Source: Saprospiraceae bacterium | GTDB lineage: Bacteria; Bacteroidota; Bacteroidia; Chitinophagales; Saprospiraceae | Reading direction: 5' to 3' | DNA: 6,103 nucleotides | Assembly (NCBI GenBank): GCA_015494245.1 | Contig: WGBN01000152.1 | Coordinates: 1-6,103, forward strand | In this document: positions 1 through 5,377 of the stretch, piece after piece | Numbering within the stretch: the first letter of the stretch is position 1 | Layout of the letters: each line of letters starts with the position of its first letter | The notes under the pieces: generated by a model | The model's database searches: none | The model's input: only the letters and a program-made list of their open reading frames with translations | What the model was told of the DNA's origin: nothing | Position numbers and translations under genes: made by a program

Positions 1-28
1 AGCTGTTTTTTAATTGGGCGCTTAGTTG

Positions 29-73
29 GGCGGGCTTCAGCCCGTCAACTGGTACAGCGGGCTTTAGCCCGCT
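29..73. repeat. Pair of REP-like palindromes (GGGCTTNAGCCC type)
   Basis: Two GC-rich palindromes lie 11 nt apart. The first is CGGGCT-TC-AGCCCG at 31-44; the second is AGCGGGCT-TT-AGCCCGCT at 56-73, a perfect 8-bp stem. Both share the core GGGCTTNAGCCC, so they are related copies. Either could fold into a tight hairpin in DNA or RNA. There is no T-run after them, so they are not convincing intrinsic terminators, although they could still protect the 3' end of a transcript entering from upstream. Palindromes of this style are dispersed in many bacterial intergenic regions and are often mobilised by REP-associated tyrosine transposases; no such gene is in the window, so that link is inference. 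Confidence 0.6.
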
Positions 74-126
74 AACCTTTCACGCGATGCGAAGCGAGCG
101 TAAAATCACATTAGAACGCGAAGCGC

Positions 127-147
127 CCACATTTCCCTATCTTTGCC
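127..147 (+). promoter_or_regulatory. selD promoter with Bacteroidota -7 box TATCTTTG
   Basis: The -7 box TATCTTTG at 138-145 matches the Bacteroidota consensus TAnnTTTG exactly. No clear TTG -33 box stands at the usual distance upstream. Transcription would begin a few bases after the box, near 149-152, leaving a leader of under 20 nt before the ATG at 168. This box falls inside the in-frame extension that begins at ATG 87, which argues against that longer start. The block is nearly identical to the one before the lipoprotein gene at 3689-3708. Confidence 0.6.
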
Positions 148-167
148 CCAACCAAACTTCCAAACCC

Positions 168-1217
168 ATGTCAAAACTCCCATACCCTCTCACGCGGTAC
201 AGCCATGGCGCCGGTTGCGGCTGTAAGATTGCTCCTGCTGTTTTGGACGATATTTTGGCGGAAGCCGGAAAAAGCAGATTTTACCCCGACTTGCTGGTCG
301 GCAATTCGACTCGCGATGATGCTGCGGTTTATGACCTTGGCGATGGCACGGGTATCGTCAGCACCACGGATTTTTTTATGCCCATTGTGGATAGCCCGGA
401 AGACTTTGGGCGCATTGCGGCGGTGAATGCCATCAGTGACATTTACGCCATGGGAGGCAGGCCGCTCATGGCCATTGCCATTCTCGGCTGGCCGATTGAT
501 AAATTACCCACTGAGGTAGCCGGCGAGGTGGTGCGTGGCGGGCGTCTGGCCTGCGAAGAGGCGGGCATTCCCCTTGCCGGCGGGCACAGCATTGACTCGC
601 CCGAGCCCATCTTCGGCCTGGCCGTAACGGGGCGCGTGCCCATTAAACACCTCAAGAAAAACGAGGGTGCCCGCGAAGGCGATTATCTCTTCCTGACGAA
701 GGGCCTGGGCGTGGGTGTTTTGGCGACTGCCCAAAAGCAGGGCAAGGTGAGCGAAGAGCACTTCCTGCTGGCGCGCAACTCCATGGCAACGCTCAACAAG
801 GTCGGAGAACAACTGGGGCAGCAGGAATACGTGCATGCCATGACCGATGTGACCGGCTTCGGCCTGCTGGGCCACCTCAAGGAAATGGTCGAGGCTTCGG
901 ACTTGCAGGCGGAAATCGAATTTGACAAGGTGCCCCTGCTCGACGAGCAGGTCATTCATCACTATCTCGACCTCGGCTGCATCCCCGGCGGCACGAATCG
1001 AAACTGGAAAAGCTATGGGCAGAGCGTAAGCCCCATAGAAGAGCGCCAACGCCAGGTGCTTTGCGACCCACAGACCAGCGGAGGCTTGCTCGTCGCCGTG
1101 GCGCCCGAAGCAATAGAAGATTTCAGGGCGCTCATGGCAAATGCCGGATGGCAGGACATTCAAGCCCTCGGCCGCATGAAAGGGCCGGAGGGCGATTACA
1201 GGGTAGTGGTGCGTTAA
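168..1217 (+). CDS. selD: Selenide, water dikinase (selenophosphate synthetase)
   Basis: SelD uses ATP, selenide and water to make selenophosphate, AMP and phosphate in the cytosol; selenophosphate is the selenium donor for selenocysteine and for 2-selenouridine in tRNA. The 349-residue protein aligns almost without gaps to my memory of E. coli SelD (347 aa). The catalytic loop HGAGCGCK at 13-20 gives Cys17 (codon TGC at 216) and Lys20, so this is the cysteine form and not a selenoprotein. The metal and ATP ligands D51, D68, N87, D91 and D227 fall at the same numbers as in E. coli. Other signatures are STTDFFMPIVD, NAISDIYAMGG, AGGHSID, MTDVTGFGLLGHL and CDPQTSGG (299-306). The start at 168 is preferred over in-frame ATG 87 because it matches the family length and lies just after the promoter box. 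No selA, selB, selC or mnmH (selU) is adjacent. No strong terminator follows. Confidence 0.97.
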   Translation: MSKLPYPLTRYSHGAGCGCKIAPAVLDDILAEAGKSRFYPDLLVGNSTRDDAAVYDLGDGTGIVSTTDFFMPIVDSPEDFGRIAAVNAISDIYAMGGRPLMAIAILGWPIDKLPTEVAGEVVRGGRLACEEAGIPLAGGHSIDSPEPIFGLAVTGRVPIKHLKKNEGAREGDYLFLTKGLGVGVLATAQKQGKVSEEHFLLARNSMATLNKVGEQLGQQEYVHAMTDVTGFGLLGHLKEMVEASDLQAEIEFDKVPLLDEQVIHHYLDLGCIPGGTNRNWKSYGQSVSPIEERQRQVLCDPQTSGGLLVAVAPEAIEDFRALMANAGWQDIQALGRMKGPEGDYRVVVR

Positions 1218-1238
1218 ACCTCTGAGAGAGGGATGCGT

Positions 1239-1265
1239 CCAAAGGAAGAGGTAGCATAAAAAATG
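1239..1265 (+). repeat. Fragment of the interspersed repeat (end piece)
   Basis: The stretch from CCAAAGGAAGAGGTAGC to AAAAAATG closely matches the right-hand part of the better preserved element at 5322-5348 (CCAAGGGAGACAGGTAGC to AAAAATG), with a small gap. It sits directly upstream of the longer copy starting at 1267. The intergenic region therefore looks like a stack of decayed copies rather than one insertion. Similarity was judged by eye. Confidence 0.45.
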
Positions 1266-1266
1266 T

Positions 1267-1420
1267 AATAGAACGCGGATAACGCGGATTGTGCGGGTTT
1301 TCGCGGGTTTAAACCAGTTTCACTTGATAGCTTATTTTCCAAAGGTAGCGATTTGTCTGTCGCCAGGCAGGCCTTGTTTTTTGCGACATATGTTCTATCG
1401 AAAAACTTAATGAACCATTG
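1267..1420 (+). repeat. Degenerate interspersed repeat, copy A
   Basis: This copy begins ATAGAACGCGGAT and contains four 9-bp units, ACGCGGATA, ACGCGGATT, GTGCGGGTT and TTCGCGGGT (1273-1308). A moderately conserved tail follows, with CAGTTTCACTTGATAG and TTTTCCAAAGGTAGC (1335-1349). It aligns by eye with copy B at 5248-5339. It ends in AAAAACTTAATGAACCATTG (1401-1420), an exact 20-nt reverse complement of the left end of the element at 5213-5232. The left terminal repeat is missing or decayed. With the fragment before it, this fills most of the 245-nt gap between selD and the hydrolase. No gene is supported here; the reverse-strand reading frame over 1214-1459 is repeat-derived. Confidence 0.65.
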
Positions 1421-1462
1421 TTTTTCTAAATTTTTGAAGATTTTTTGTAAAAAACTCAACCT

Positions 1463-3631
1463 ATGCGCTTTCTCTACACTTTTTTACTGCTTTGTGCTGC
1501 GCTTGCGGCACAAGCACAGACCAATGTACGTGCCTGGTATGCCGAGGGGCAGGTCTGGGTGGTTTGGCAATTGGACTTGCCTTTGCCCGAGACTTATGGG
1601 ATTTATGCCTCTGCGGCGCCTTTTTCCAACATTGCAGATGCCACTTTGCTCGGCAGGCCCTTTTACCTGGAGTATCTGCCTTTTGCGCTGCGTGCGCAGA
1701 TAGACAGCAGTATGAATTACCGGATTCCCGATGGCATGGGAGGTATCTATGAGCTGGCTCCCAACGAAGGCCTTTTCGTCGCTACGCCTCATCAAGCCGG
1801 CGCTATGTACTTTGCCGTGACGGCCTGGGGAGATTCCCTGGTGCAGGAGGGCGTCAACATCACGGATGATGCCGTTCCCTTTAGCTATGACCCTGAGAAT
1901 GATCCTGTGGAATGCCATTTGCAAACGACCTTGCCCTCGCCTTCCAATCCCGATTACACTTGCCGCGTGTATGTGCTTTGGGCAGATGGCCGGCAAAACT
2001 ACTGGGAGAGCCGCCCGGATTTTCCGGTCATGGCCAATGCCGCCAAAAACGGCATGCCCTCGCTTTTCATCGCCTGTGTGCCCAATGATTTTGACAATTC
2101 CGAGCCGGTGCCCCTGACCATCTGGTTGCACGGAGGGCAGGGTGATGCCCAGCAGTCCGTGCCGGGCAAGCGCAGAATCATTGACATTGATCCCGAGGAG
2201 GGCATTTTGGTAGCCCATAACGACGATGTCATTGGCTGGCGCTCGGATGAGCCCCATCTGGGCGGCAAAACCTGGCATTTCGGCTGGCGAAAAAACTGGG
2301 ACCCCTTTACGCAATTAGATTTGCCTTTGACGACCGATACCGTCATCAACTACACTCAGCGCCGCTATCTTTGGATAGACGAGTGGCTGATTAAAAACTT
2401 CAACGTGGACCCCGCGCGCATCAACCTCAATGGTCACAGCATGGGGTCGGCCGGCTGCACAGCCCTGGCGAAGTGCTATCCGTCGCATTACGCTTCGGCA
2501 GCCATACACAGCAACGGCTTCCAGGGGCCCGGGACGGTCAATGCGGCCATCGTTTTTGGGAGTGCCAACCAGAATTTCCCCACCAATTTAGTCAATCGGG
2601 AGGGCCAGCCCGTGCGTTTTTACGAGTTGTGGAATATCATAGACAACTGTTCGCCGGAGCGCGATTGGCCGCTGATGCGCACCTGGCATGGCAAACAAGA
2701 TGCCAACGACGCCATGGCCTGGGATGCTGATGTGGTCGAAAATTACCGCGTGGCCGATTCCCTCGGCATGGGTGTGCAAATCTTTTGGAGTGAGCGGGGC
2801 CACAACCTGAATACCTCACCCATAGACCACTGGTATCACGGCAATCAGCCTGAGGAGCAAATTGCCTATGACAATACCGATTACGAAGAGGCCCATTTTC
2901 GCTCCGATACCTGGCTGCCGGCCTTCTTCAACCATCGCTTAGACAGCCAGGCCCGCGATCCGGGCGATGGCACACCCGGCATCAACGGCAATGGCTCGGG
3001 AGACGATTGGGGTACCTGGGGCGGCTATCACCGTTGGAGCGAGCTCGAGGCTTACAGCGATGCCGGCGGGCCGCATATCGAAGGCACCTTTTGGTTGGAG
3101 GGAGGAGCTGTTTACGATAACGAAAACTGCCCCATAGACTCCCTGCAGGCCGATTTGTACATCCGCCGCCTGCCCGATTCGCTGAATGCCTTTTGCGGGG
3201 CCAATTTGATGTACAGCCTGACTTCCCTCGACGACAATTACGTCGCTACAGGTATGGTGGATTGCGTAGATGGCGAGCTTTTGAAGTTGGAGGACGTACT
3301 GCTCTTCCGCAAGGGCATCCGGCGTTTGAGGCTGGAGATTGCTTTGCCGGTTTCGACTTCTTCTGTGGAGGCCCGCACTTTCCGGGCGCTGTTGTACCCC
3401 AATCCGGTGGAGGACATCGCCCGCTTGAGCGTAGAGACGGAGGAGGCCGGCCTGGTCCGCCTGGGTTTGTTCGATCTTCAGGGGCGCCGTCTGCTTGAGC
3501 AAGCTTACTCCTGCCTGCCGGGCCGCAACGAGCTGGAACTGTCCGTCCAAAATTTGCCTGCGGGCATGTACTTTTTGCAGTTTTCCAATGAGCGGGGAGA
3601 AGAGGGCGTTCTCAGAATGCTCGTCCGTTAG
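1463..3631 (+). CDS. Secreted alpha/beta-hydrolase (esterase/peptidase-like) with T9SS C-terminal sorting domain
   Basis: A 722-residue exported protein. Residues 1-19 form a Sec signal peptide (hydrophobic LYTFLLLCAALAA, likely cut after AQAQ). Residues 20 to about 125 resemble a fibronectin-III/Ig-like beta domain (GQVWVVWQLDLP, YGIYASAAPF). A hydrolase core spans about 165-470: HGG oxyanion-type motif at H223-G225, nucleophile elbow GHSMG with Ser326, a candidate acid at Asp413 or Asp416 in HGKQDANDA, and His447 in ERGHNL. This order (Ser, Asp, His) suits the prolyl-oligopeptidase/PHB-depolymerase/feruloyl-esterase-like superfamily; the substrate cannot be read from sequence. Residues about 490-640 form a domain I do not recognise. 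From YPNP at 645-648 to the end is a type A T9SS tail (LFDLQGRRL, LPAGMYFLQF), so the protein should cross the outer membrane and be attached or released by T9SS. The A-rich leader has no clear Shine-Dalgarno site, as usual in the phylum. Confidence 0.9.
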   Translation: MRFLYTFLLLCAALAAQAQTNVRAWYAEGQVWVVWQLDLPLPETYGIYASAAPFSNIADATLLGRPFYLEYLPFALRAQIDSSMNYRIPDGMGGIYELAPNEGLFVATPHQAGAMYFAVTAWGDSLVQEGVNITDDAVPFSYDPENDPVECHLQTTLPSPSNPDYTCRVYVLWADGRQNYWESRPDFPVMANAAKNGMPSLFIACVPNDFDNSEPVPLTIWLHGGQGDAQQSVPGKRRIIDIDPEEGILVAHNDDVIGWRSDEPHLGGKTWHFGWRKNWDPFTQLDLPLTTDTVINYTQRRYLWIDEWLIKNFNVDPARINLNGHSMGSAGCTALAKCYPSHYASAAIHSNGFQGPGTVNAAIVFGSANQNFPTNLVNREGQPVRFYELWNIIDNCSPERDWPLMRTWHGKQDANDAMAWDADVVENYRVADSLGMGVQIFWSERGHNLNTSPIDHWYHGNQPEEQIAYDNTDYEEAHFRSDTWLPAFFNHRLDSQARDPGDGTPGINGNGSGDDWGTWGGYHRWSELEAYSDAGGPHIEGTFWLEGGAVYDNENCPIDSLQADLYIRRLPDSLNAFCGANLMYSLTSLDDNYVATGMVDCVDGELLKLEDVLLFRKGIRRLRLEIALPVSTSSVEARTFRALLYPNPVEDIARLSVETEEAGLVRLGLFDLQGRRLLEQAYSCLPGRNELELSVQNLPAGMYFLQFSNERGEEGVLRMLVR

Positions 3632-3662
3632 CGTGGTGGCGGCGTATGCTGTATGAAAAAGG

Positions 3663-3697
3663 GGCAGAGATTCTGCACGGAGTCTCTGCCACATTTT
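3663..3697 (+). terminator. Intrinsic terminator after the hydrolase gene
   Basis: A 12-bp stem, 3663-3674 with 3679-3690, closes on the 4-nt loop GCAC. The outer 8 bp (GGCAGAGA with TCTCTGCC) are perfect; the inner part has two G-U wobbles. The 3' side runs into ACATTTT, a modest T-tract, and an A-run precedes the stem (3655-3660), so weak bidirectional action is possible. It lies about 30 nt past the hydrolase stop codon. The T-tract overlaps the next gene's promoter block. Confidence 0.7.
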
Positions 3698-3708
3698 CTA
3701 TCTTTGCC
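3689..3708 (+). promoter_or_regulatory. Promoter for lipoprotein-GHMP kinase operon, -7 box TATCTTTG
   Basis: The box TATCTTTG at 3699-3706 matches TAnnTTTG exactly. The preceding CCACATTTTC is almost the same as the sequence before the selD box. Only five bases separate the box from the ATG at 3712, so transcription should start at or within a few bases of the start codon, giving a leaderless or near-leaderless mRNA. The -33 region would fall inside the terminator hairpin, and no TTG box is obvious. Confidence 0.55.
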
Positions 3709-3711
3709 TCC

Positions 3712-4218
3712 ATGAAAAAGATAAACTATCTCTGGATTTTTGCAGTCGTGGCAGCCTTCTTCTTTGTCGGCTGCGATAGTGATTCCAATGGTCACGAGGC
3801 CGAAGCGCAAGCCGGCCGGCAAAGTCAAAACACGCATCAGGACGCAGCACAGTCTGCACATGGCGGAATGGGCGGTATAGGGACTTCTGCTTCCGCTCAG
3901 AAAACCGCTACCGGCAAGTGGAAAGCCAATCCCGAAACCACCAATGGCATCGAAGCCATGATGACAGCGGTGGGCAGCTTTACGCGGGCCGATGCAGATA
4001 CCCGTTGCGACAAGATGAAGCGCGTACTTCAGATGAGCTTTGGCGATATCCTCCAACGCTGCACCATGACCGGCGAGGCTCATGAAGCTCTGCACAAATA
4101 CCTGATGCCGCTCAAAGAGAAGATTGACCGGATTTCCACTACGGATTCGGACCAATGCTTTGAGACGGTGAAAGACATCAGTGAGTATCTCGCCAGGTAT
4201 TACGACGAGTTCGAGTAG
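3712..4218 (+). CDS. Small lipoprotein of unknown function
   Basis: I do not recognise this 168-residue protein's family. The N-terminus MKKINYLWIFAVVAAFFFVGC is a lipoprotein signal peptide: a Lys pair, a hydrophobic stretch and the lipobox FVGC with Cys21 as lipidation site. The acidic DSDS following Cys21 resembles the acidic export signals that send some Bacteroidota lipoproteins to the cell surface; this is a weak inference. Residues about 25-75 are a Gln/Ser/His/Ala/Gly-rich, low-complexity linker. Residues about 80-168 look like a compact, mainly helical domain with three cysteines (C99, C117, C149) and an acidic end (YYDEFE). The start at 3712 is chosen over in-frame ATG 3646 because only it places the signal peptide at the N-terminus, and the upstream codons overlap the terminator and promoter box. 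The kinase gene starts 2 nt after its stop, so they are probably one transcript. Confidence 0.85.
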   Translation: MKKINYLWIFAVVAAFFFVGCDSDSNGHEAEAQAGRQSQNTHQDAAQSAHGGMGGIGTSASAQKTATGKWKANPETTNGIEAMMTAVGSFTRADADTRCDKMKRVLQMSFGDILQRCTMTGEAHEALHKYLMPLKEKIDRISTTDSDQCFETVKDISEYLARYYDEFE

Positions 4219-4220
4219 GC

Positions 4221-5204
4221 ATGCCGGCACCCAGGGCTTCTTTTTACGCTCACGGCAAACTGCTGCTCAGTGGCGAGTACTTTGTGCTGGCCGGTGCCCG
4301 TGCTCTGGCCTTGCCCGTTCGTTACGGGCAGTGGTTAGATGTTTTTGAGGGCGAAGAAGCGGGCATTTTGCAGTGGGAGAGTCTGGACGAGAAGGGGCGC
4401 AAATGGTTGCAGCTGCGCTTTTCCCTGCCCGATTTTGAGCTTTTAGATGGAGCGGCTTCTGCGGAGGCTGTGCAATTGCAGGCTGTTTTGCGGGCTGTAA
4501 CTGCCTTGCGGGGGGAGGATGCGAGTTGGCTTTTGGACAAGAGGCGGGCTTCAGCTCTGCAGGATGCGGGGCTGCGCGTATGCACGCGCCTGGAATTTCC
4601 CCGCATGTGGGGGCTGGGCAGCAGTTCTACCTTTTTGTCTTGTTTGTCGCAATGGGCCGGTGTGGATGCGTATGAGCTTTTGGAGGCGACCTTTGGCGGC
4701 TCGGGTTATGATTTGGCGGCGGCTGTGGCCTCTTCGCCTGTTTTTTTTCAGCGCCGGTCTGCTTCTTCGGGTGGCAGGTGGGAGGCGCTTGTGGAGCCTG
4801 TTCTTTTGGATTTTCCCTTTCGGGAAATGCTGTACTTTGTGTACCTCGGGCGCAAGCAGAACAGCAGAGCGGGGATTCGTCGGTTTCAGCAGTACAGGGA
4901 GCAGATGGACCCGGGGCTTGTGCATCGCATCAGTGAGTTGAGTGAAGCGTTCAGCATTTGCCGAAAGGCAGAAGATTTCAGCGCTTTGATGGTTGAGCAC
5001 GAAACTCTGGTGGGCAAAGCCCTGGAGATGACGCCTTTGCAGCAAGCGAGTTTTCCCGACTTTCCGGGCACATTGAAATCGCTTGGCGCCTGGGGTGGAG
5101 ATTTTGCGCTGGCGCTCAGCGCTGAGCCGGAAGAGAAACTGCGGGCATACTTCAACCAACAGGGACTGGGGTTGTTGATTAGCTGGGATGATTTAGTCCT
5201 TTGA
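4221..5204 (+). CDS. GYDIA-type GHMP kinase (mevalonate-pathway-like kinase)
   Basis: A 327-residue cytosolic kinase of the GHMP superfamily (galactokinase, homoserine, mevalonate and phosphomevalonate kinases). Motif 1 is HGKLLLSGEYFVLAG at residues 11-25. The ATP phosphate-binding motif is WGLGSSST (130-137). The signature GGSGYDLA (159-166) is the GYD(I/L)A block of a Bacteroidota-typical family. Motif 3 is GAWGGDF (289-295). In that family's usual genomes the gene often lies near HMG-CoA reductase and is taken to act in mevalonate-derived isoprenoid synthesis; here no such neighbour is visible, so the substrate is inferred. ATG 4221 begins 2 nt past the lipoprotein stop, suggesting translational coupling. 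Phe codons are 17 TTT to 3 TTC, against 5 to 5 in selD, a mild difference in codon style from small samples. The repeat element begins at its stop codon. Confidence 0.9.
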   Translation: MPAPRASFYAHGKLLLSGEYFVLAGARALALPVRYGQWLDVFEGEEAGILQWESLDEKGRKWLQLRFSLPDFELLDGAASAEAVQLQAVLRAVTALRGEDASWLLDKRRASALQDAGLRVCTRLEFPRMWGLGSSSTFLSCLSQWAGVDAYELLEATFGGSGYDLAAAVASSPVFFQRRSASSGGRWEALVEPVLLDFPFREMLYFVYLGRKQNSRAGIRRFQQYREQMDPGLVHRISELSEAFSICRKAEDFSALMVEHETLVGKALEMTPLQQASFPDFPGTLKSLGAWGGDFALALSAEPEEKLRAYFNQQGLGLLISWDDLVL

Positions 5205-5367
5205 ATATAAACCAATGGTTCATTAAGTTTTTGGTTGCTTAGGCCTTGATAGAACGCGGATGACGCGGATGACGCGGGTTTTCGCGGATTTTTTAGCCGG
5301 TTTAACTTCATATCCTGTTTTCCAAGGGAGACAGGTAGCCTAAAAATGAACCATTGTAAATATAAAC
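5204..5367. mobile_element. MITE-like non-autonomous element (copy B) with terminal inverted repeats
   Basis: The left end CAATGGTTCATT (5213-5224) and right end AATGAACCATTG (5345-5356) are perfect 12-bp inverted repeats. An inner pair, TTAGGC (5239-5244) with GCCTAA (5338-5343), extends the complementarity after a 13-nt offset. A 9-bp direct repeat AATATAAAC stands on each side (5204-5212 and 5359-5367), abutting on the left and 2 nt off on the right; it could be a target-site duplication. The element carries no coding capacity. Its left end shares 20 nt with copy A at 1401-1420, in opposite orientation. It fills almost all of the 173-nt gap between the kinase and reductase genes. As RNA it could fold into a long hairpin. 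Confidence 0.55.
5248..5339 (+). repeat. Interspersed repeat core with 9-bp ACGCGGATG tandem units (copy B)
   Basis: Four 9-bp units, ACGCGGATG, ACGCGGATG, ACGCGGGTT and TTCGCGGAT, occupy 5254-5289. They are followed by a tail with CGGTTTAACTTCATAT and TTTTCCAAGGGAGACAGGTAGC ending at 5339. The layout matches copy A (1267-1349) in the same orientation. It lies inside the terminal inverted repeats of the MITE-like element. The role is unknown; GC-rich CGCGG units of this kind are dispersed in other Bacteroidota genomes as far as I recall. Confidence 0.65.
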
Positions 5368-5377
5368 ACTGTATTAC

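Noticed and set aside
87..167. In-frame ATG at 87 extending SelD by 27 residues
   Set aside because: The added residues have no family counterpart, the extension contains the -7 promoter box at 138-145, and the start at 168 gives the usual SelD length and N-terminus.
216..224. Selenocysteine at the SelD active site
   Set aside because: The codons are TGC and TGT, both cysteine, with no in-frame TGA.
504..1163. Reverse-strand open frame opposite selD
   Set aside because: It is antisense to a strongly conserved gene and its translation shows no recognisable motif.
1219..1231. Short hairpin CCTCT-GAG-AGAGG after the selD stop
   Set aside because: The stem is only 5 bp and has no following T-run, so it is not a credible intrinsic terminator.
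1441..1454. TTTTTT-GT-AAAAAA palindrome before the hydrolase start
   Set aside because: It is an AT-only palindrome with a 2-nt loop in an AT-rich leader and is probably compositional.
1214..1459. Reverse-strand open frame of 81 codons between selD and the hydrolase
   Set aside because: Its translation (NPRKPAQSALSAFYY) is the same repeat-derived peptide as that at the second repeat copy, so it is likely a spurious hypothetical protein.
1484..2314. Reverse-strand open frame opposite the hydrolase
   Set aside because: It is a shadow of the GC-rich coding strand; the forward frame carries a signal peptide, catalytic motifs and a sorting tail.
2939..3694. Reverse-strand open frame of 251 codons over the hydrolase 3' end
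   Set aside because: It is antisense to the T9SS tail region, with no domain features, and starts inside the terminator stem.
3646..3711. In-frame ATG at 3646 extending the lipoprotein by 22 residues
   Set aside because: It would bury the signal peptide, and it runs across the terminator stem and promoter box.
5254..5289. Tandem units as a CRISPR array
   Set aside because: The units are 9 bp and contiguous, with no spacers or cas genes.
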